Source: Clostridiales bacterium
GTDB lineage: Bacteria; Bacillota; Clostridia; Saccharofermentanales; Saccharofermentanaceae
Direction of reading: 5' to 3'
DNA length: 57,064 nt
NCBI GenBank assembly: GCA_017615755.1
Contig: JAFZZM010000042.1
Coordinates: forward strand, 1-57,064
Part shown: piece after piece, positions 21,632-31,815 of the stretch
Layout: every line of letters begins with the position of its first letter
Numbering within the stretch: position 1 is the first letter of the stretch
Notes under the pieces: generated by a model
What the model was told of the DNA's origin: nothing
Databases searched by the model: none
Seen by the model: the letters and a program-made list of their open reading frames with translations, nothing else
Made by a program: the position numbers and the translations under genes

Positions 21632-23134
21632 ATGATACAGTGTGAAAGAGGACATTTCTTTGATGAGAATCGTTATACAGGTTGCCCGTACTGCAACCAG
21701 ATCACTAGTCAGCAGAGGAGTGTCATTCCACCGATCGCTCCCGCTATGGAGATTCCGAAGCCATCTTGTGGTGAGACCGTAGCTATTGCAGGCATGGATA
21801 CTGCACCGTCTGTCGGAAAGACCGTAGCTATAGAAAATTTTGAAGAGAATACTCTTCATGTGAATAAAACAGTTGCTATTACTGAAGAGGTAGCTTCGGC
21901 TGCTTTTGCCGCACCTGTTGCTGCAGCGGCAAGTGTTGCTACTCCTGCGGCTCCGGAAGCTCCTGCGGTTGCTCCGGAAGTTCCGGCACCGGCACCGTCT
22001 GCAGCTCCTTTTGCTTCGGCAACTGCACCGACACCGGCCCCGGCTCCTTTTTCAGAACCGGTTCCATTTTCAACACCTGCACCTAATCCGGATGAGACAG
22101 CCGGTATTCCGTTTAATGGCGTTGCCGAAGAGCAGCCGAAACCTGTTACTGAGCAGTTCGATCCGGATTCCATCATGAGACCATATCAGGTTACCGGACT
22201 GGGCGTGAAGGAAAACCCGAAGCCGCTCCCGGTAAATGAACCTACTTACGACCGTCCTTACGCAGTTTCCGGTCTTGGCGTAAAGGAGAATCCGACTCCT
22301 ACCTCTGCGGCTGATGTTGGCGCAACTTTCCCGGTACCGCCGCAGGAAGGTGCTCCTGTATCTGCTGAAGCAAGTGCTTTTGCAGCAGTAGGATTCCCTG
22401 GCGGACCAAATCCGTTTATGGCTCCGGGCATGGTTCCCGGTATGCCTGTCGGTGCTCCACCGGCTCCGGCTCCGGTTGCTGAGACAGCTCCTGCTCCGGT
22501 AGTTCCTGAGATTGCTCCTGCACAGGCTCCGGTCGAAACAGTTCCTGAGACTGCTCCGGTAGTTGCGGAGACGATTCCGGTTGAACAGCCTGTTGTTGCG
22601 CCTGTTGAAGAAGTTGTAGAAGAAGTAGTTCCTGAAGCAGCTCCTGAAGTCGCTCCTGTTGCTGCTGCTCCGGAAGTAGCACCTTCTGTTGAAGAAGCAC
22701 CGGCGCCTGCTCCGGTAGTATCTCCGTTTATCATGCCGGCTCCGGCTGATCCGCACGCTACAGTGGCTATGACGGAATCCGATATGGATTATCTGCCACG
22801 TGTTCATGCACGTGCCTTCCTGGTATGTGTTGATGGACCGATGACCGGTGCAAGCTTTGTATTCCAGGAGAATAAGGCAATTATCGGACGCCAGAAGAAT
22901 TATGAGATCGCTCTTTTCAGAGATCCGTCTGTTTCCAGAAGTCCGCACGCGATCATTAAATATGTTAAGGATACTTTGAAGTATACGGTTGCTCCGGGCG
23001 ATGCTGAGAAGAGAGTTTCGGTTAACGGTGCTTTCATAAGCCAGGAACAGCAACTGGGTATCTACGATATCCTTGGAATCGGTCAGTCACGACTTCTGTT
23101 TATTCCTGTATGTAGTGAGAAGTTTGCATGGTAA
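21632..23134 (+). CDS. Zinc-ribbon/FHA scaffold protein with Ala/Pro-rich linker
   Basis: A 500-residue protein. The N-terminus has a treble-clef or zinc-ribbon signature, CERGH (4-8) then CPYC (18-21). Residues 45-85 carry three spaced copies of T-V-A-I (Thr49, Thr64, Thr80). A long Ala/Pro/Val/Glu-rich linker (about 90-370) follows, with a duplicated block around RPYxVxGLGVKENP (183-196 and 208-221). A fourth motif, ATVAM (Thr377), precedes a C-terminal FHA domain (about 395-495) with the phosphothreonine-binding GR, SRSPH and NG residues. No membrane segment is seen. FHA domains bind phosphothreonine peptides; the TVA motifs are candidate ligands. The ATG has AGGGAG seven bases upstream; a GTG at 21626 is too close to it. 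Confidence 0.88.
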   Translation: MIQCERGHFFDENRYTGCPYCNQITSQQRSVIPPIAPAMEIPKPSCGETVAIAGMDTAPSVGKTVAIENFEENTLHVNKTVAITEEVASAAFAAPVAAAASVATPAAPEAPAVAPEVPAPAPSAAPFASATAPTPAPAPFSEPVPFSTPAPNPDETAGIPFNGVAEEQPKPVTEQFDPDSIMRPYQVTGLGVKENPKPLPVNEPTYDRPYAVSGLGVKENPTPTSAADVGATFPVPPQEGAPVSAEASAFAAVGFPGGPNPFMAPGMVPGMPVGAPPAPAPVAETAPAPVVPEIAPAQAPVETVPETAPVVAETIPVEQPVVAPVEEVVEEVVPEAAPEVAPVAAAPEVAPSVEEAPAPAPVVSPFIMPAPADPHATVAMTESDMDYLPRVHARAFLVCVDGPMTGASFVFQENKAIIGRQKNYEIALFRDPSVSRSPHAIIKYVKDTLKYTVAPGDAEKRVSVNGAFISQEQQLGIYDILGIGQSRLLFIPVCSEKFAW

Positions 23135-24069
23135 GAATTCTCGCTTCAATCAATACGGAAAGTGTAAAGACGTTCGTGCATAAGTGGGGACTTCTTTGCG
23201 GTGGAATACTTGCGCTTGTCGCTATCGGTATCTGTGTTGCCGTTTTGCTTCTTATGAAGAAAAAAGGACAGGCAAAATCCGAGGGAGAAGCTGCTTCTTC
23301 GGAAATATGTAAGTCAATGGATAATGGTTTTTTCAGAATTGATATCGGAAACTGTCAGGGACTAGGAGAAAGAGACGAGCAGCAGGATGCGTTCGGTTTC
23401 TCGCCTAATGGCAAGTGGAAAGATAAGGGCTTTCTCGCTGTTCTTTGTGATGGCATGGGCGGCCTTGATTCCGGTGCCGTGATCTCCAATAAGCTCGTGG
23501 CGGATGTCATTAAAGAGTTCCCGTATTCTTTTGATGAACTCAAAGAGGGCTGGATCATTGATTCGCTTTCTGCCGAGATTTATTCGCAATACTACGGAAG
23601 AGGCGGAACGACTCTGATCATTACTTTTCTTAAGGACGATAAGCTCTGGTTTGCTTCGGTAGGAGACAGTGACCTGCTCTTATACCGTGATGGCAGGATC
23701 TATGCTATGAACCAGCGGCAGGAATACGGAAATCATCTGCTGATGAAGGTTGTGGATGACGCACTTTCACTTGATCAGGTCATCGGAAACAGCGATGCAC
23801 CGGCTCTTACTGAGTTTATGGGGGCGCAGCACGTCGAGCCTGATTATTCTTTGCGGCCTTGGCAGGTGAAAGAGGGAGATGTTTATCTTCTTTGTTCGGA
23901 TGGTGTATCGGATACGCTGACTTTTGAAGAGATCCGTGACGCCATGTCTCATGATGCATCCGAGTGCGCAGAACTTCTCGAAAAGGGTATAATAGAGAAG
24001 AATAAGCGCTTTCAGGATAATTATACTGCGATCGTATTTTCGATCAAAAGGGTGGAGGTTTCAAAATGA
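23128..24069 (+). CDS. Membrane-anchored PP2C-family protein phosphatase
   Basis: A 313-residue protein whose start overlaps the FHA gene by seven bases. One membrane span (about 21-43) is followed by KKK, placing the catalytic part inside. The PP2C motifs are RDEQQDAFGF (metal and phosphate site), VLCDGMGG (Asp108), FASVGDSDLLLY, YLLCSDGVSD and the final DNYTAI metal site. It should remove phosphate from Ser/Thr in a Mn/Mg-dependent way, most likely from proteins modified by the kinase encoded at 26114. Confidence 0.92.
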   Translation: MVRILASINTESVKTFVHKWGLLCGGILALVAIGICVAVLLLMKKKGQAKSEGEAASSEICKSMDNGFFRIDIGNCQGLGERDEQQDAFGFSPNGKWKDKGFLAVLCDGMGGLDSGAVISNKLVADVIKEFPYSFDELKEGWIIDSLSAEIYSQYYGRGGTTLIITFLKDDKLWFASVGDSDLLLYRDGRIYAMNQRQEYGNHLLMKVVDDALSLDQVIGNSDAPALTEFMGAQHVEPDYSLRPWQVKEGDVYLLCSDGVSDTLTFEEIRDAMSHDASECAELLEKGIIEKNKRFQDNYTAIVFSIKRVEVSK

Positions 24070-25400
24070 AGTGGGTTAGAAGAATTGTGATGATTCTGTT
24101 GGCATTAGGTATCATAGGGTCTGGTATCCTGTCATATCTTTCTTACGATAAGTGGAAAGAGGCTGATAAGGAAGTGACACGCCTTTCCTTGCTCAAAGAT
24201 ACACAGGGCGTCAGCATTTCGACTTCCGAAAACCAGGAGTCCGTCGTATTTGTCATGTGTATCCGAGAAGCTGATATGGCCGGCGGATATGGCTCCGGAT
24301 ATGTGGTTGGTGAACCCGGAGACAAGGCTGAGTACATCGTAACGAATGGTCATGTTGTTTCTTATCTTGAACAGGATGATTCTTTCGAAGTGCGTGTATA
24401 TTTCGGAAAGAACAATTATAAGTCTGCAGAAGTTATTTTCTATCAGTATGATAAGAAACTGGATATGGCGATCCTCAAGCTCTCTAAGCCTACTTCTGAT
24501 CGTACGCCTGTAGTGATCCGCAATTCTGACGAAGTTAATGCCGGTGATAAGTGTGTTGCCATCGGTTATCCGGATAAGGCCAATGACCTTGATACGAATT
24601 TTGCTGCGGATATTGCCAGCCAGACAGTTACAGCCGGTGTTATCGGTAAAGTGAATGTTTCTCCGGCAGGTAAGTCCTACAAGTCTTTCCAGCATGATGC
24701 TTTTATCACTCATGGTAATTCCGGCGGACCGCTTTTTGATGAAAACGGATTCCTTATCGGAATGAATACCGAAGGCCGTGAGGACTCGGAAAATATTAAC
24801 TTCTCGATCACAAGTAATGAGATCACAAAGGTCCTGAAGAAAGAGAAGATCAGTTTTACTGACAGTGAGGACTATGCCGATAGTTCTGATTCAAGCTCCA
24901 AGAAGGCTGATAAGAAGAAAAAGTCCGAGCTTTCCAAGATGGAAGACCAGGCAAGTACTGAGAAACTCAAGTGTTTCATTTTTGCCGGTGTTGCTGCTCT
25001 TTGCGCAGTTGTTCTGATCATCCTGGCTATCGTTGGTAATAAGAAGGTTGTTATGGTTGGTGAGCAGGATGACGGAAAGAAATCCTATATCAGCTGTACC
25101 AAGGGCCTTTATGCAGGTCAGAAATTTGAGTTTACCGGTCACACCATGACGATCGGTCGTGACAGAAATACATGTACGTTCGTATTCCCGGAGACGACAC
25201 CGGGTATCAGCTCGAATCACTGTTCGGTATACTTTGATGCAAGAACCAAGAACTTCGTTTTGACGGACAATGGTTCTACTTACGGAACATATCTGGCAGA
25301 TGGAAGAAAACTGACTAAGGGTGTTCCGGAGCAGCTTGTACCGGGTTCGGTATTCTCGCTGGCGGACAAAACAAATGAATTCCGTGTAGAAAGAGAGTAA
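24066..25400 (+). CDS. Trypsin-like serine protease joined to a cytoplasmic FHA domain
   Basis: A 444-residue protein with two membrane spans (about 7-24 and 303-323). Between them lies a chymotrypsin-fold protease of the HtrA/trypsin kind: His96 in TNGHVV, Asp133 in KKLDMAIL, Ser219 in HGNSGGPL. After the second span is an FHA domain (about 342-440) with IGRDR, SSNHC and NGSTYGT. No PDZ domain is present. The topology puts the protease outside and the FHA domain inside, suggesting that phosphothreonine binding inside influences outside proteolysis or placement; that is inference. The start overlaps the PP2C stop (ATGA). Confidence 0.93.
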   Translation: MKWVRRIVMILLALGIIGSGILSYLSYDKWKEADKEVTRLSLLKDTQGVSISTSENQESVVFVMCIREADMAGGYGSGYVVGEPGDKAEYIVTNGHVVSYLEQDDSFEVRVYFGKNNYKSAEVIFYQYDKKLDMAILKLSKPTSDRTPVVIRNSDEVNAGDKCVAIGYPDKANDLDTNFAADIASQTVTAGVIGKVNVSPAGKSYKSFQHDAFITHGNSGGPLFDENGFLIGMNTEGREDSENINFSITSNEITKVLKKEKISFTDSEDYADSSDSSSKKADKKKKSELSKMEDQASTEKLKCFIFAGVAALCAVVLIILAIVGNKKVVMVGEQDDGKKSYISCTKGLYAGQKFEFTGHTMTIGRDRNTCTFVFPETTPGISSNHCSVYFDARTKNFVLTDNGSTYGTYLADGRKLTKGVPEQLVPGSVFSLADKTNEFRVERE

Positions 25401-25401
25401 G

Positions 25402-26109
25402 ATGGATTTCTATTCGTATACAAACAAAGGCGGGCATGAACCGAATTGCGACTATCAGCAGGTCATCGAACATGATGACCAAGTGCTGATGGTAGTTTGT
25501 GACGGGTTGAACGGCCTGCCGTCCGGAGACGAAGCGGCCAAGATTATCGGAGATATCGCGATGACGGCACTGATTGAGGGCGAAACACCTTCCGATGCAT
25601 GTGTTACGGCAAATAAGAAATTCCGCGAGATGCAGTTCGATAACGTCAATCTCCGTCGGGCCGGTGCAACGATCTGTGTGGTTCGTATTGCGAAGGGAAT
25701 GTGCAGCTGGGCAAATGTCGGTGATTCTCATATCTACCACTTTTCCGATGGAGTTCTGGCACATCATTCCTATGACGATACGTTTGCCTATCAGATGTTT
25801 GTCCGTGGTGAATGCGATTATGAAGCAATTCGTGAGATAGAAAACCGCACAGGCATGAATGTTTGTATCGGACAGAAAGACGTTATAGAACCGCATGTTG
25901 AAGAATTTTCAATGCAGGATGAGGATGGAATACTTGTCTGCTCCGACGGATTCTGGGAAAATGTCTATGAGACGGAGATGGCAATTGATCTGATCAAGTC
26001 TTTTAATGCAAAGGACTGGGCAAGAAAGATGTTGCTCCGTGCTATACAGCGTGGACAATTCAAGGGTGATAACCTCACTCTGATCACTTATAAGAAAATG
26101 GCAGGTTGA
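25402..26109 (+). CDS. Soluble PP2C-family protein phosphatase
   Basis: A compact 235-residue PP2C-like phosphatase without a membrane anchor. The motifs are VVCDGLNGLPSGDEA (Asp34), WANVGDSHIYHF, LVCSDGFWENV and the closing GDNLTLITY. The N-terminal acidic site is weaker than usual (PNCDY). It starts one base after the protease-FHA stop and precedes the kinase by four bases, so both phosphatases are in the same transcript but in different cellular compartments or complexes. Confidence 0.9.
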   Translation: MDFYSYTNKGGHEPNCDYQQVIEHDDQVLMVVCDGLNGLPSGDEAAKIIGDIAMTALIEGETPSDACVTANKKFREMQFDNVNLRRAGATICVVRIAKGMCSWANVGDSHIYHFSDGVLAHHSYDDTFAYQMFVRGECDYEAIREIENRTGMNVCIGQKDVIEPHVEEFSMQDEDGILVCSDGFWENVYETEMAIDLIKSFNAKDWARKMLLRAIQRGQFKGDNLTLITYKKMAG

Positions 26110-26113
26110 AGGA

Positions 26114-28597
26114 ATGGATACTAAGAATCTGTGTTTTGGTTGTTTTAATGCGCATAATGGACAAGGTCCTTGTCCTCGTTGTGGATTTGACCTTGCAACT
26201 GTGAAACATCCTTTTATCGCTCTGCCGATCGGCACGATACTGAACGGCCGCTATCTGACAGGTCGTGTGCTTGGCGTAGGCGGTTTTGGCGTAACATATC
26301 TTGCTTTTGATATGACGTTAGAGATCTGTGTTGCCATAAAGGAATTTCTTCCTTCCGGAATCGCACTTCGCGATCAGGACCGATACACCATGACGGTGAG
26401 TTCGCCGGAAGAACAGCCGAAATTCGATTCCGGTGCTTCGAAATTCCTTGAGGAGGCCCGTCTTCTGGCTAAACTCCGTGATGTGCCGAATATCGTTACC
26501 GTTCAGGACTATTTCCGAGAGAACAATACCGCCTATTTTGTCATGGAATATATCGAAGGCGTCGATCTCATGAAGTATACGCAGATGCGTGGCGGCAAGC
26601 TTTCTTACGAGGAGACCTTGCAGCTGACATTGCCGATCATTGACTCGTTGGCACATGTTCATGCCCATAATCTTCTGCATCGTGATATCAGTCCTGATAA
26701 CATCGTTGTTATGCGCAATGGTTCCACCCGTCTTCTTGATTTCGGTGCGGCACGTCTTGCGATCGATACGGAGAAGAGTAAGTCGATTATCCTCAAACAT
26801 GGATTTGCTCCGGAAGAACAATACAGAAAACATGGAAATCAGGGACCTTGGTCAGATGAGTATGCTCTTGCTGCAACGATGTACCTGATCATGACGGGCA
26901 TTATGCCACCGGATTCCATCGAACGTGTTCACGATGATACGCTCGTTCCGCCGATCCAGCTTGGTGTGCAGATTCCGCAGTATGCAAATGATGCCTTGAT
27001 GAAAGCACTTGCTGTCAGCGCTTCAGAGCGTTTCCCGGACATGAGTTCTTTTTCCGAGGCTCTGACAGGACGAAAAGCATTTACACCGGTGGCTTATGCC
27101 TCTTCGGATGCAATGGCAGGTGCATCATATGGAACTTCTTCGGAACTGCCCAGCGCCGGTACGTCCCTGGACGGCAATATGGTGCAGGGTAAGACGGTAG
27201 CCATGCCGGAAGAAGCCGTGAACGGTGCACCTCAGGCTGCGGGTGCTCAACAGACTACAGCGCAGCAGGCCCAGCAGGGAGCACAGGTTCAGCCGATGTC
27301 GACGCAGCAGATGCAGCAGGCTCAGTCTGCACAGGTAGGGCAGAAGGTGATCTCGCCTTCGCTTCTGAATCCGAACCAGGCACAGCAGCAGGTTGCTCCG
27401 CCGACAACGATGACGAATCCCGTAAAGAAAAAGAAGAGTATCTGGCAAAGACCGGTCACCTATATTGTTGCGGCAGCGATTGCATTGGTTGGTGCCGGCG
27501 TACCAACCGGAATCTATCTTTATCAGAATGGATATTTCGGGGAGCAGACAGAATCTACTTCGAAGCGCCCGCGTAAAACAACTACCGAGTCGACAACAGA
27601 AGAAACAACGACGGAATCATCGGAATACGCTGATCCGACTGTATTCGAAGACGATACGAAGATCATGTATTCGGATTCCACTCGTTTGTTCAGTATCTCT
27701 GCGCCGAAGAACTACAAATTCGAGAATAATCAGGGTGTGTATACACTGACTCGTGATGATTCCAAGTGCATCGTGTATACCGATATGCTTTCTCACTACG
27801 AAGATGAGCGGATCGAGAATCTTTGCGACTTTGTTGCGGTAAGTGGTTCTTTTGTAAGAGAGTATATAGAGAATACTTATCATCTGACCGATTATACACT
27901 TAAGACCGAGGAATACCAGTTTGTCCGTATGACAGGTGATGCTTTCAGCGTCATGTGTGATGCCAATGCCTATCTCAATGGCGATCGTGTAGATATCACG
28001 TTTGTGGCTACAGAGGCAAGAGAGAATAAGGGCGTGTTCCTGAACTGTGCCATCATGCCTTTGGATGAGAAGGGTATGTATTCCAGTGATGACTGGGCTG
28101 AACTTCAGGAGATCCTCGGAAGTTTGACTGAAGACTCAACAAAAGTCAGCGCGTATGACCGTTACGAATCAGAAAAGACACCGAAGTTTGAGTTTGTTTA
28201 TCCAAGAGCGGATGTAGCATCGATCACTTCGAGTGTTGTCGCCAATTCAATCGATGCCACGGATATCCTTTTCAATGATCTTGATTCAGACAAGAACATG
28301 ATCCGTATCGTGACACTTGGTAAGCAAAAGTCTATTGCCGATGCATGCAAAAAAGCAGAACAGGCGATCGGATTCTCGGTTGGTGGCTATACCGCCGTAA
28401 CTCCTGTAGTAAGAACAGATACGGATATCCGCGTGAGAAACTATGCCGTCCAGAAAGATGGAGAAAACCTGAACTGTACGGTTTGTGTACTCAAGATCGG
28501 TGGACAGTATTATTCCGTAATTGCTGTTTGTGACGATAACTCGCTCGAAGAAGTCGCTCTGGACTTCACAATGATCGTGATGTCGCTTACGGCGTGA
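26114..28597 (+). CDS. Zinc-ribbon Ser/Thr protein kinase with membrane span and outer domain
   Basis: An 827-residue protein. Zinc ribbon Cys7, Cys10, Cys20 and Cys23 (CFGC, CPRC) precede a kinase domain (about 47-320): glycine loop GVGGFG (54-59), Lys76 in VAIKEF, HRDISPDN (catalytic Asp191, with Ser in place of the usual Lys), DFG-type LLDFGAAR (Asp209). A Gln/Ala-rich linker (about 330-440) contains GKTVAM (Thr361), matching the motif repeated in the FHA scaffold. One span (about 451-472) and a Thr-rich stalk lead to an outer domain (about 510-825) that I do not recognise and that may sense a ligand. It is the last gene of the cluster; its stop abuts the convergent tgt gene. Confidence 0.93.
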   Translation: MDTKNLCFGCFNAHNGQGPCPRCGFDLATVKHPFIALPIGTILNGRYLTGRVLGVGGFGVTYLAFDMTLEICVAIKEFLPSGIALRDQDRYTMTVSSPEEQPKFDSGASKFLEEARLLAKLRDVPNIVTVQDYFRENNTAYFVMEYIEGVDLMKYTQMRGGKLSYEETLQLTLPIIDSLAHVHAHNLLHRDISPDNIVVMRNGSTRLLDFGAARLAIDTEKSKSIILKHGFAPEEQYRKHGNQGPWSDEYALAATMYLIMTGIMPPDSIERVHDDTLVPPIQLGVQIPQYANDALMKALAVSASERFPDMSSFSEALTGRKAFTPVAYASSDAMAGASYGTSSELPSAGTSLDGNMVQGKTVAMPEEAVNGAPQAAGAQQTTAQQAQQGAQVQPMSTQQMQQAQSAQVGQKVISPSLLNPNQAQQQVAPPTTMTNPVKKKKSIWQRPVTYIVAAAIALVGAGVPTGIYLYQNGYFGEQTESTSKRPRKTTTESTTEETTTESSEYADPTVFEDDTKIMYSDSTRLFSISAPKNYKFENNQGVYTLTRDDSKCIVYTDMLSHYEDERIENLCDFVAVSGSFVREYIENTYHLTDYTLKTEEYQFVRMTGDAFSVMCDANAYLNGDRVDITFVATEARENKGVFLNCAIMPLDEKGMYSSDDWAELQEILGSLTEDSTKVSAYDRYESEKTPKFEFVYPRADVASITSSVVANSIDATDILFNDLDSDKNMIRIVTLGKQKSIADACKKAEQAIGFSVGGYTAVTPVVRTDTDIRVRNYAVQKDGENLNCTVCVLKIGGQYYSVIAVCDDNSLEEVALDFTMIVMSLTA

Positions 28598-30786
<2,189 letters not shown>

Positions 30787-30794
30787 AGCCTCAT

Positions 30795-30823
30795 ATTATA
30801 ATAGCAATTGACGTTTGTGTATA
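30795..30823 (-). promoter_or_regulatory. Putative queA-tgt promoter
   Basis: On the minus strand TATACA (30823-30818), 17 bases, TATAAT (30800-30795). The start point would fall only a few bases before the ATG, leaving little room for the GAGG ribosome site, so an upstream alternative using TATACA as the -10 is possible. It overlaps the divergent dapA promoter. Confidence 0.4.
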
Positions 30824-30837
30824 GTAGGTGGTATGAT
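30808..30837 (+). promoter_or_regulatory. dapA-dapB-yajC promoter
   Basis: TTGACG (30808-30813), 18 bases, TATGAT (30832-30837). A leader of about 65 bases follows, with GGAGG before the ATG at 30910. I see no lysine riboswitch in the leader; it is far too short. Confidence 0.65.
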
Positions 30838-30909
30838 TTTATGAGGTTTTTACTGCCTTCTAAGGCTGTAATTCCAAATAAAATTTGAGAAAGAAATGGA
30901 GGCATGTTT

Positions 30910-31803
30910 ATGAAGAAGCCGGTTTTTACGGGCTCTGCTGTAGCCCTGGTAACACCTTTTAACGAAGGAGGTGTAGACACTAAAAAACTGAAGGCTCTGA
31001 TCGACTTCCATTTGGCACATAAGACAGACGCGATCGTTGCTTGTGCGACAACAGGAGAGTGCGCAACGATGCCGGATGAAGAGCATCTTGCTACGATCCG
31101 TGAGGTCGTGGAATATGTTGACGGACGTGTTCCGGTTATTGCCGGAACGGGAAGTAATGATACTGTTCACGGTGTGAAGCTTGCTAAGGAGGCAACAGCG
31201 ATCGGTGCAGATGCACTTTTGGTCGTAACTCCTTACTACAACAAGACTTCCCAGGAAGGTCTCTATCGTCACTTCAAGGCTACAGCCGAAGCAACGGATC
31301 TCCCGATCATTGTTTACAATGTTCCGTCGAGAACGAACCTCAATATTGCTCCTGCAACGTATAAGAGACTTTCCGAGATCGATAACATCATCGGTGTCAA
31401 GGAGTGCAATATTAATCAGATCCCGGAGACCGTGAATCTCTGTGGCGATAACTTCCTGCTTTATTCCGGTGAGGACGGACTGGTCGTTCCGCTTCTTTCC
31501 ATGGGTGGTAAGGGTGTCATTTCCGTTGCAGCCCATATTGTTCCGGAAACGATGCACGACATGGTCATGAAGTTTATGAATGGTGATGTTGCCGGTGCGG
31601 CTAAGCTTCAGGCAGACGTTGTTCCACTTGTAAAAGCACTGTTCTCGGATGTAAGTCCGATCCCGGTAAAGGAAGCTCTGAATCTTCTTGGTTGGGACAT
31701 CGGTTCCTGCCGTATGCCGCTTTGTGAGATGAGCGAAGAGGGCAGAAGCAAGCTTGCTGAGACCTTGAAGCAGTATGATCTGTCTTTCCATCCTAAGGCG
31801 TAA
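30910..31803 (+). CDS. dapA: 4-hydroxy-tetrahydrodipicolinate synthase
   Basis: A 297-residue class I aldolase-type enzyme condensing pyruvate with aspartate semialdehyde, the first step of the diaminopimelate/lysine branch. TTGECATM, the Tyr motif YNVPSRTN and the Schiff-base Lys in GVKECN are present. An ATG at 30904 is also in frame, but GGAGG sits one base from it and seven bases from 30910, so the second is preferred. dapB follows after 12 bases; aspartate kinase of the same pathway is encoded at 41614-42963. Confidence 0.96.
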   Translation: MKKPVFTGSAVALVTPFNEGGVDTKKLKALIDFHLAHKTDAIVACATTGECATMPDEEHLATIREVVEYVDGRVPVIAGTGSNDTVHGVKLAKEATAIGADALLVVTPYYNKTSQEGLYRHFKATAEATDLPIIVYNVPSRTNLNIAPATYKRLSEIDNIIGVKECNINQIPETVNLCGDNFLLYSGEDGLVVPLLSMGGKGVISVAAHIVPETMHDMVMKFMNGDVAGAAKLQADVVPLVKALFSDVSPIPVKEALNLLGWDIGSCRMPLCEMSEEGRSKLAETLKQYDLSFHPKA

Positions 31804-31815
31804 GGAGGAACAGAT

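Noticed and set aside
22070..23053. An Arg/Ser-rich minus-strand frame and other frames over the Ala/Pro linker of the FHA scaffold
   Set aside because: The repetitive codons produce open frames in most phases. The plus frame has zinc ribbon, FHA domain, ribosome site and operon context.
21632..28597. Type VI or type VII secretion locus
   Set aside because: FHA, kinase and PP2C genes are shared with such loci, but no TssB/C, VgrG, EssC-like ATPase or WXG100 gene is visible here.
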